11,412 nt of DNA from Clostridiaceae bacterium (GTDB lineage: Bacteria > Bacillota > Clostridia > Saccharofermentanales > Fastidiosipilaceae). Positions 5,849 through 11,412 of the stretch are shown one piece after another. How positions within the stretch are numbered: the stretch's first letter is position 1; the number at the start of each line of letters is the position of its first letter. The notes beneath the pieces are model-generated. The model saw nothing but the letters and a program-made list of their open reading frames with translations, did not search any database and was not told the origin of the DNA. A program made the translations under genes and the position numbers. The stretch is taken from NCBI GenBank assembly GCA_012514965.1, contig JAAYZH010000269.1, positions 1 to 11,412 on the forward strand. Direction: 5' to 3'.

Positions 5849-8541
5849 AAGAAAATCGTTTGATTCCGCAGCTGCGACGGGAAAGTCTCTTATTCGTCCT
5901 GGGCTTTTTCTTCGCTTTTGGTCTGGCAATGCTGACTAGCGAGATTTTCCGCCTGCCTATATCGTTAGGGGCCAATCTACTGTGGACTTTGGTGACACTG
6001 CTTGTATTGAGCGTAGCCTTTTTCAATCAAACTACGACGTTGGTAACGTTGGCAGCCCTGATTCTAGCGGTCCTCTTCTTCTTCCTTGCCCCGATTGTGG
6101 CAGCGGACTGGTTTACAGAACGATCCGAGCCATTGCTTGATAAGTTGACGGCTGCCTTTGCTGTTGGCAAACGTTTTATTGAGGAAGGCTTTGGTTTCTT
6201 CAACACAGATCTCACCGCCTCGGAAGAATTATCCTTCGCGTTGCTAGGTCGTCTGGTCCTTACAGTGCAGACCACATTAAGTTTTTTGCTTATTCAAAAA
6301 CTGCGTACCTATTGGGTTCCGGTCCTACTCTTGATCTTCCTGTTGCCAATGACGATTTACTCGGGCGCGCTGACTGCGTACGTATGGCTGGTACCGGTTG
6401 CTCTGGTGAGCATCGGCATGATTCTGCTGAGCTCCGGACACCTGCTCGACCTCTTGCGCAAGAAGCACGGCGGCAGACACCTCTTGGCGGCGGCCAGTCA
6501 AATGGCTGTAGCGCTGATCCTGGCTGTTGCAATCGCGTTTGTAGCTGTTAACAAACTAGATTACCAACGCATGTATTCACCCTATTGGCAAGGAATCGTC
6601 GATGATCTTGTGACGCTGCTGCCCGAAGCCTTCCAGCCGCAGCTTACGATCTCACCATTCTCCCTTGGCGATGACGGTTACTACCCGCTTGGCAACCGTT
6701 TGGGCGGTCCCGTTGTTTTGAAAGATAATGAGGTTGCTTTGATAGAGGGTGACGCTCCCTCCCTGCTGAAAGTGCAAAGCTCTGATTATTACGATGGTCT
6801 GCGTTGGCAACGCTTGCTTAACAATCCCAATTTCCGTTATAGTTCACCTTTTAACGGCGGCGCAGAAAGCCAGGTTTTCAATCCTTATGTCGATAAGAAT
6901 TTCTTCGCCCTTCTGCCGAACGACGCTGCCAGTAAGATCTACGAGAATTATTCTTATGAAATCACGCCTCTGCGGCAAGGTACTCAGCTGCTATTTGTCA
7001 GCGGGACGCCAACTGACCTTGTTTCTTCACGAGAAGAAGCTATGCTTTTCTATTTCAACCAGGCAGGCGTCGTATATGCAAGAACCATTTTTGATAACAA
7101 CCATTCGTACAAAATCACTTCTTACGATGTTGCACCGCAGGCTCTGGGACTCGCTGTGAAACCTTCGACTGCAGGATTGTCTCCTGCTGCACTAGACAAG
7201 GCTGTGAGCCAGTTCACGGAGATGGACTATACTTTAGAGAATCGAGGGAATGCCTTTGGCCACTATCTGCAGCTACCCGACCTGGATGCGTATAAAGAAG
7301 GCGGCCTGGTCTACGAAACTACACTGTCACTCACAGATGAAGCCACAGGGGAATATGCCAAAGCTGCGGCCCTGCTGTCCTATTTCAACCAGAATCCCGA
7401 TTTCGCTTACGATATGAATGTTCCTGCTCCACCTGAAAATGTAGATTTTGTGGAGTACTTCTTGCAACAGAAAACAGGCTACTGCACATATTACGCCAGT
7501 GCCCTCACACTGATGGCCAGGCTATCCGGTATCCCGGCACGTTATGTAGAAGGGTATGCCCTCTCTTCAGATAATCGCGCAGATCTGGCCAAAGGCGATG
7601 AAACCTATCTGAATTCCATAAATGCGCATGCCTGGACGGAACTGTACCTGAACGGTATCGGCTGGGTACCGGTAGACCCCACTCCAGGCGGTTTAAACGG
7701 CGAGGGTGTCCTTGACCCGAATGTAACCCCTACACCGACTCCCACACCCACACCGCCGCCCACAACCACACCAGAGGCCACTGAGCCTACCACAGCCCCC
7801 AGTGAGACTTCGTCCGGCGAAACAACCTCACCCACGACTGTAATAACGGAACCAGTTGAAGAACCTGATGACGTTCTCAAAGGAATCGGCAAAATACTCT
7901 TGTCCATACTTCTAACACTTGCAATTCTGGCTTTGCTGGTCCTGCTGGCCTGGTTCTACTACAAGAAGCGCCGTGAGCACATAGAACACATTCACCAGCG
8001 TGACTGGCTTTCTAAGCGACTGCCTTCTACCCGACAACGCGCAGATTTCTATTGGCAGCAGTTGTTGGCCTTGGATAATTTACGTAAAGAATTCTTCCTC
8101 AACCCAAGCTTGACGGAGCTGGAAATCGCCGAACTTCTCAACCAGGCTGCAATGCAAGTAAATAAGTCTGCTGCTCCGCCAGTGCAAGCTCCCCAGCTTG
8201 TAAAGCCTGTTCAGGCAATCGAAACACCTGCGGATGCAGACGCTCTGTATCGCCCGCTCACGGATGCAGAGGATGCAGAACTCCTCGCTGCTGAACAAAG
8301 CGCTTTGGACGTGTTGGCAACGCCATTACCTGAAGTTGGCAGACCAGCCGAAGACTGGCGTCCCTTGGCACAGATCGTGGCTGAAGCCCGTTATCGCGGC
8401 AAAGATATGGCAGAAGATCGGATTGTACCGTTGGCAGAAGCCTTTGACCGCAGCGAGCAGAAACTGGAAACCGAGCTTGGCCAAGCCGCCTACCTGCGTA
8501 AGCGTGTACTCCCGCCCGGCCAAGGGAAAATCACTACATAA
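5845..8541 (+). CDS. Membrane-anchored transglutaminase-like protein (TgpA/DUF4129 type)
   Basis: This 898-residue protein has seven predicted membrane segments (about 15-35, 40-62, 66-86, 128-150, 155-172, 175-196, 213-235). A large extracytoplasmic part follows, then an eighth segment at about 684-706 trailed by KKRREH. The positive charges place the N and C termini in the cytoplasm. The transglutaminase core has an intact papain-like triad: Cys547 (GYCTYYASALTLMARLSGIPARYVEGY), His595 (NAHAWTEL) and Asp611 (WVPVDPTPG). A Thr/Pro-rich spacer (628-674) joins it to the last helix. The cytoplasmic tail (707-898) contains NPSLTELEIAELL, like DUF4129 regions, then an acidic Ala-rich stretch. It may crosslink, cleave or otherwise modify envelope proteins; the substrate is unknown. 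GGGAGG sits five bases before ATG 5845. It closes the MoxR-DUF58 cassette and ends at a terminator. Confidence 0.93.
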   Translation: MKENRLIPQLRRESLLFVLGFFFAFGLAMLTSEIFRLPISLGANLLWTLVTLLVLSVAFFNQTTTLVTLAALILAVLFFFLAPIVAADWFTERSEPLLDKLTAAFAVGKRFIEEGFGFFNTDLTASEELSFALLGRLVLTVQTTLSFLLIQKLRTYWVPVLLLIFLLPMTIYSGALTAYVWLVPVALVSIGMILLSSGHLLDLLRKKHGGRHLLAAASQMAVALILAVAIAFVAVNKLDYQRMYSPYWQGIVDDLVTLLPEAFQPQLTISPFSLGDDGYYPLGNRLGGPVVLKDNEVALIEGDAPSLLKVQSSDYYDGLRWQRLLNNPNFRYSSPFNGGAESQVFNPYVDKNFFALLPNDAASKIYENYSYEITPLRQGTQLLFVSGTPTDLVSSREEAMLFYFNQAGVVYARTIFDNNHSYKITSYDVAPQALGLAVKPSTAGLSPAALDKAVSQFTEMDYTLENRGNAFGHYLQLPDLDAYKEGGLVYETTLSLTDEATGEYAKAAALLSYFNQNPDFAYDMNVPAPPENVDFVEYFLQQKTGYCTYYASALTLMARLSGIPARYVEGYALSSDNRADLAKGDETYLNSINAHAWTELYLNGIGWVPVDPTPGGLNGEGVLDPNVTPTPTPTPTPPPTTTPEATEPTTAPSETSSGETTSPTTVITEPVEEPDDVLKGIGKILLSILLTLAILALLVLLAWFYYKKRREHIEHIHQRDWLSKRLPSTRQRADFYWQQLLALDNLRKEFFLNPSLTELEIAELLNQAAMQVNKSAAPPVQAPQLVKPVQAIETPADADALYRPLTDAEDAELLAAEQSALDVLATPLPEVGRPAEDWRPLAQIVAEARYRGKDMAEDRIVPLAEAFDRSEQKLETELGQAAYLRKRVLPPGQGKITT
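7726..7866 (+). repeat. Low-complexity Thr/Pro spacer, (ACACCC)-like DNA
   Basis: The DNA at 7726-7770 is a C/A-rich, G-poor run of ACC/CCN codons encoding alternating Thr-Pro pairs (residues 628-637), then Pro- and Thr-rich sequence to about residue 674. This is the usual composition of an extended wall- or membrane-proximal spacer and could vary in copy number between strains. Confidence 0.85.
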
Positions 8542-8562
8542 TGGAGTTTCTTAGCAATAAAT

Positions 8563-8592
8563 AAGCCGCAGGTATGGAAGCCTGCGGCTTTT
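8563..8592. terminator. Bidirectional intrinsic terminator between convergent genes
   Basis: A perfect 10-base stem, AAGCCGCAGG (8563-8572) with CCTGCGGCTT (8581-8590), encloses an 8-base loop. On the plus strand TTTT (8589-8592) closes it, ending the transglutaminase cassette 21 bases after its stop. On the minus strand it is followed by TTATTTATT, ending dgt 25 bases after its stop. Its place between two convergent genes fits a terminator used from both sides. Confidence 0.88.
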
Positions 8593-8615
8593 GCAATCTG
8601 CGTTCATGCACGCTT

Positions 8616-10187
8616 CTAGTAGATTCCGTTGAACTTGTAATACAGGTCTCGAGCAAACCGGTCTGTCATGCCGCATATATAGTCATTGACAAGAAGCAAG
8701 CGCAAATACAGTTTCTCGCCCTCTTCCTTGCCATCAGCTTCCCGCTCATAATTCGCGCGATAATTATCCGAAATCAAGGACATCAGCCGCTTATCGACAG
8801 GCTTTTGGTCAAGCTCTGTGTCGTAATGCAGACATGCAGGCACGAATTTATCCAGGGGTCCGCCGATAATTGCATCTGAGGCTACTTCAAGCTGAACGAT
8901 GGATTGAGAACTGAAGACGAAGTCGTAAGCAATATCGCCAAGAACATCCAGCAAGAGACCTGCCAGATTCTCATAGAAAAGGTCGTACAAATAACGACCT
9001 TGCATAATCGACTCATAGCGATCGGCAAAGGTCTCTGTCACGGAACGAATCATGTGGTTTTGCAAGAGAATCGTCCAGTTTTGGATTGCGTAAAGCTCCG
9101 GATTCTGAATACGTTTGGCTCTGGCTTGCTCTAAACGCGTTTCCAATTCTGTTACCAACTCGAAGTACGTATGTTTCAATGTATCATCATGCAAGCGAAT
9201 CACGCGGACTGAATCAAGCAAGTAGCTAAGCAGCTGACCATATGTAATTTTGCCCTTGCGGGAAGCATCCTCTAAATCTGCGGTACGATAAGAGATATCA
9301 TCTGCCGCCTCCAGCAAATATGTCAACGGATGTCGGCAAACGCGGATTCGTCCAGCATCGGGAGCGAAACTGAGCTGTTTGGCCGCTGAAGTTTTGTCTA
9401 GAGTATTCTCTTTAGCCGCAAGCTGTTTTCTGTCCACCAGCGGATCTTCTCCGCGCCATTTTTGTGCTGTACCCGTTGCGTGGGAGATTGCTTTGAAAAG
9501 CTTCTCTTCAGCATAGAAATAACCCATCTTGTGGTAACGCGTGTCTGCAGAATCTGGATCAATCATCAACGAACTCACAGGATATTTCATCAACGTGTTT
9601 AAGAGGCCAAAGCTTAGATTCATACCGTGTTCATCAACGAGGTAATGCAACTTCGATACCAAACGGATTGCCTGTGCATTGCCTTCGAAGTTTAACAGGT
9701 CGGCATGCATCTGCGGGGTAAGCCAATAGCTCAGAGGTTTGTCCCGAAATAGCATTGTACTAAGGTGATTGCGATACCAGTCACGAATGGTTGTCTCGCC
9801 GTAATGGCCAAAGGGCGGGTTGCCAATGTCATGCAACAGACCAGAGCACAACAGAAGATCAGCAATTTCCTTCTGTTGAATGCTATCGGGTGCATTGGCA
9901 ACGCCACGTCGCCGTAGAAGAGCGGTAGCCTGCTCACCCAATGATTTTGCCAACGACGAAACCTCCAGAGAGTGTGTAAGCCTCGTGCGTACAAAGTCAC
10001 TCTGGTCCAGCGGAAACACCTGGGTCTTATCTTGCAAACGACGAAAAGAAGCGCTCAAAATTATTCTGTGATAGTCCTTCTCAAAAGGGTTGCGGCCGTC
10101 AAAGTCTGACGAGCTTCCATGGCTCTTGCGTGCCCGTTCATGACTCAACAACTGCTGCCACTGCAGAGAAAACCGATCTTCTACCAT
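8616..10187 (-). CDS. dgt: dGTP triphosphohydrolase (dGTPase), HD superfamily
   Basis: The enzyme hydrolyses dGTP to deoxyguanosine and triphosphate, trimming the cytoplasmic dNTP pool. The 523 residues are close to the classic Dgt length. Family motifs appear in order: FRRLQDKTQVFPL (48-60), His72 in TRLTHSLEV, the HD pair His119-Asp120 in GLLHDIGNPPFGHYGE with His128 and Glu131, NFEGNAQAIR (166-175) and LLEAADDISYRTADLED (291-307), which supplies the last metal-binding Asp. A hydrophilic stretch of roughly 45 residues (about 238-284) between the GYFYAEEKLF and HPLTYLLEAADD blocks is not one I recognise from the family. The start is supported by AGGGAG (plus-strand positions 10195-10200) seven bases upstream on the minus strand. 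The gene is divergent from rex and convergent with the transglutaminase gene. No convincing sigma-A promoter is visible for it. Confidence 0.95.
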   Translation of the reverse strand: MVEDRFSLQWQQLLSHERARKSHGSSSDFDGRNPFEKDYHRIILSASFRRLQDKTQVFPLDQSDFVRTRLTHSLEVSSLAKSLGEQATALLRRRGVANAPDSIQQKEIADLLLCSGLLHDIGNPPFGHYGETTIRDWYRNHLSTMLFRDKPLSYWLTPQMHADLLNFEGNAQAIRLVSKLHYLVDEHGMNLSFGLLNTLMKYPVSSLMIDPDSADTRYHKMGYFYAEEKLFKAISHATGTAQKWRGEDPLVDRKQLAAKENTLDKTSAAKQLSFAPDAGRIRVCRHPLTYLLEAADDISYRTADLEDASRKGKITYGQLLSYLLDSVRVIRLHDDTLKHTYFELVTELETRLEQARAKRIQNPELYAIQNWTILLQNHMIRSVTETFADRYESIMQGRYLYDLFYENLAGLLLDVLGDIAYDFVFSSQSIVQLEVASDAIIGGPLDKFVPACLHYDTELDQKPVDKRLMSLISDNYRANYEREADGKEEGEKLYLRLLLVNDYICGMTDRFARDLYYKFNGIY

Positions 10188-10285
10188 TTTTCTGCTCCCT
10201 TATCCTTGAAATACATTTCTAACAACAGAAAAAAACTAAATAATTGAAAACATTCTGCTTACGTAAAAATATATACAACGAATTT

Positions 10286-10310
10286 TATCAATTGTGACAC
10301 ACAATCGATA
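10286..10310. promoter_or_regulatory. 25-base palindrome, candidate operator between dgt and rex
   Basis: The arms are TATC-A-ATTGTG (10286-10296) and CACAAT-C-GATA (10300-10310) around a 3-base centre. Only one pair (A10290/C10306) mismatches. It ends ten bases before the rex -10 box and so covers the -35 window. This is where a repressor, or an activator replacing a weak -35, would bind. The TTGTG/CACAA half-sites match those of Rex operators, but a canonical Rex site has eight bases between them rather than three. The binding protein is therefore uncertain. Confidence 0.6.
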
Positions 10311-10320
10311 CAATCTTTAC

Positions 10321-10326
10321 TATAAT
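10321..10326 (+). promoter_or_regulatory. -10 box of the rex promoter
   Basis: A perfect TATAAT lies in an AT-rich intergenic region at a sensible distance from rex. At 16-18 bases upstream there is no good TTGACA match (the positions hold CACACA/ACACAA inside the palindrome), so the promoter may be weak or need a regulator. Transcription would start at about 10332-10334. Confidence 0.65.
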
Positions 10327-10330
10327 AGCA

Positions 10331-10369
10331 ATGAATGAGCATTGCCAACGAGCAAATGCTCCATTTCAT
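10331..10369 (+). promoter_or_regulatory. 5' leader hairpin of the rex transcript
   Basis: GAGCATT (10337-10343) pairs perfectly with AATGCTC (10355-10361). Flanking ATGAA (10331-10335) can pair with TTCAT (10365-10369) through a small internal bulge. It would sit at the extreme 5' end of the mRNA, upstream of the ribosome site at 10378-10386. It may protect the transcript from 5' decay. There is no T run after it, so it is not a terminator. Confidence 0.5.
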
Positions 10370-10393
10370 TATATAGTAAGTGAGGTATCTACG

Positions 10394-11032
10394 ATGACTA
10401 CAATCAACCCGTTTGCGTCTAATGTCACGAAACCCACCTTGTTGCGCCTTCCCTCCTACCTGGATGTAATCCAGCGAGCTCGCAAAGAAGGTGTTCGCCG
10501 ACTTTCCTCAGCTGAGATCGGCAAAGAACTAGGCTACGGCAGCGTTCAGGTTCGTAAAGATTTAGCGAGTATCAGCAATGCCGGGAAACCTCGAACAGGT
10601 TTTGATGTGGTTCAATTGGAGAAAGACATTCGCAAGGCCTTGGGCTACGACGAACAGCGATACGCTGTTTTGCTTGGTGTCGGACATATGGGCCGAGCCT
10701 TGATGAATTATATCGGTTTCGCAGAAAATGGCTTGCAAATTCTCGCTGGCTTCGACGTAAAGCCATCGGATGACGAAAGTCTGAAAGATAAGGTCCTCCC
10801 TCTTTCTGCTCTGTCAGATTTCTGTGCCAAAAATCACGTAGATCTGGCGATCTTAACTGTTCCGGCTGAGCAAGCCGACAACGCAACTGCTGAAATCGTG
10901 GCAGCTGGCATTCCAGCCATCTGGAACTTTGCTCCCACCACAATCCATGTCCCGGAGCATGTCATTGTGCAAAATGAAAACATTGCGGAATCTCTGGGTC
11001 TGCTTTGGTATCGAATGAAAACGGAGAATTAA
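10394..11032 (+). CDS. rex: Redox-sensing transcriptional repressor Rex
   Basis: Rex senses the NADH/NAD+ ratio and represses fermentation and anaerobic-metabolism genes when NADH is low. The 212-residue protein has the usual size. The N-terminal winged helix (about 15-80) contains LSSAEIGKELGYGSVQVRKDLASI (38-61 region) with the recognition helix, then GKPRTGF. The Rossmann domain has GVGHMGRAL (Gly95, Gly97, Gly100). It also has LAILTVPAEQADN and the C-terminal NENIAESLGLLWYRM helix that swaps between subunits in the dimer. ATG 10394 is chosen because GTGAGGT lies eight bases upstream and the length fits. An in-frame ATG at 10331 has no ribosome site and lies at the predicted transcription start. 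The palindrome upstream suggests regulation, possibly autoregulation. The next gene begins one base after the stop. Confidence 0.95.
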   Translation: MTTINPFASNVTKPTLLRLPSYLDVIQRARKEGVRRLSSAEIGKELGYGSVQVRKDLASISNAGKPRTGFDVVQLEKDIRKALGYDEQRYAVLLGVGHMGRALMNYIGFAENGLQILAGFDVKPSDDESLKDKVLPLSALSDFCAKNHVDLAILTVPAEQADNATAEIVAAGIPAIWNFAPTTIHVPEHVIVQNENIAESLGLLWYRMKTEN

Positions 11033-11033
11033 A

Positions 11034-11412
11034 ATGTCCCAAATCCATGATGTACAATCCACAATTCTGGCTTATGGTCTGCCCGACAGCAGCGCTGAGG
11101 GTCTCTATTTGAGAGCTTTAGCCGCTGAAAAGAATATTTTAGTCAAAGATGTCAACGTAACTGATTTTTCTCAAAAGCTTGGCAGCATTGCCGGTCTGAC
11201 TGGTTTTGCCAGAGATAATTTGAAATATTCAGGAGCTGCGCCAGATCATTCCATCGTCTGGTTTATCTCCGTTAAGCGAGAAGACCTCAACTGGCTTCTG
11301 CAACAATACTCACTGAACAAAGACGTTGCTTCCATTGATTTAAAAGCCGTTCTCACGGAACACAATGTCAACTGGACACTGGCAGATCATTACGTAGAGC
11401 TTCAACAAGAAC
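11034..11412 (+). CDS. DUF3783-family protein, 3' end outside the window
   Basis: An open frame begins at ATG 11034 and continues past the window end, so at least 126 residues are visible. GGAG at 11023-11026, inside the end of rex, is the ribosome site. The protein starts SQIHDVQSTILAYGLP and shows a middle block VWFISVKREDLNWLLQQY. It then reads IDLKAVLTEHNVNWTLADHYVEL. The last block resembles the end of DUF3783 domains (a Lys-Ala-Val-Leu-Thr, then Asn-x-Asn-Trp-Thr pattern), which have no known biochemical role. No signal peptide or membrane segment is visible, so it is probably cytoplasmic. Its one-base spacing from rex indicates co-transcription and probable coupling. I recognise the family only from this motif pattern. 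Confidence 0.75.
   Translation, partial: MSQIHDVQSTILAYGLPDSSAEGLYLRALAAEKNILVKDVNVTDFSQKLGSIAGLTGFARDNLKYSGAAPDHSIVWFISVKREDLNWLLQQYSLNKDVASIDLKAVLTEHNVNWTLADHYVELQQE

Noticed and set aside
8231..8279. Three copies of GGATGCAGA as a possible repeat array
   Set aside because: They are short, irregularly spaced and in frame within coding sequence for Asp/Ala-rich protein; not a CRISPR or iteron array.
10188..10285. Sigma-A promoter for dgt on the minus strand
   Set aside because: TTGATA and TATATT occur on the minus strand but only 12 bases apart; other pairings match poorly, so no promoter is called.
10286..10310. Calling the palindrome a proven Rex operator
   Set aside because: The half-sites match but the 3-base centre does not fit the canonical 18-base site, so only a candidate operator is reported.
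10331..10393. Longer rex start at ATG 10331
   Set aside because: It has no ribosome binding site, lies only five bases after TATAAT, and would add 21 residues not typical of Rex.

Overview
The window looks like a chromosomal segment of an anaerobic Firmicute, most likely a clostridial lineage. The grounds are the protein families (Rex, ECF-type vitamin transporter, a MoxR/DUF58/transglutaminase cassette, DUF3783), the strong AGGAGG-type ribosome binding sites and the tight gene packing. By eye the left end is clearly richer in G+C than the right end. I see no mobile elements, CRISPR arrays, tRNA or rRNA genes.

Layout: (1) 45-3309, plus strand: a complete energy-coupling factor (ECF) transporter in the order T component, fused double ATPase, S component, with 28- and 25-base gene overlaps that imply translational coupling. 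An upstream gene probably ends in the first 48 bases. (2) 3365-8541, plus strand: MoxR-type AAA+ ATPase, DUF58 membrane protein and a large membrane transglutaminase, the last two joined by an ATGA overlap. This cassette probably acts at the cell envelope. (3) A hairpin at 8563-8592 serves as a terminator shared with the convergent minus-strand gene dgt (8616-10187), an HD-domain dGTP triphosphohydrolase. (4) A short AT-rich intergenic region (10188-10393) divides dgt from the divergent rex gene. It holds a 25-base near-perfect palindrome, a TATAAT box and a leader hairpin. (5) rex (10394-11032), the NADH-sensing repressor, is followed one base later by a DUF3783-type gene that runs off the window.

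The left half is an uptake system for an unidentified micronutrient followed by an envelope protein cassette. The right half couples a nucleotide-pool enzyme and a redox regulator around one control region. Every gene belongs to a known family. I found no convincing new multi-gene system. The most useful leads are the palindrome in front of rex, whose half-sites resemble Rex sites but with non-canonical spacing, the unassigned ECF substrate, and the unusual transglutaminase tail.
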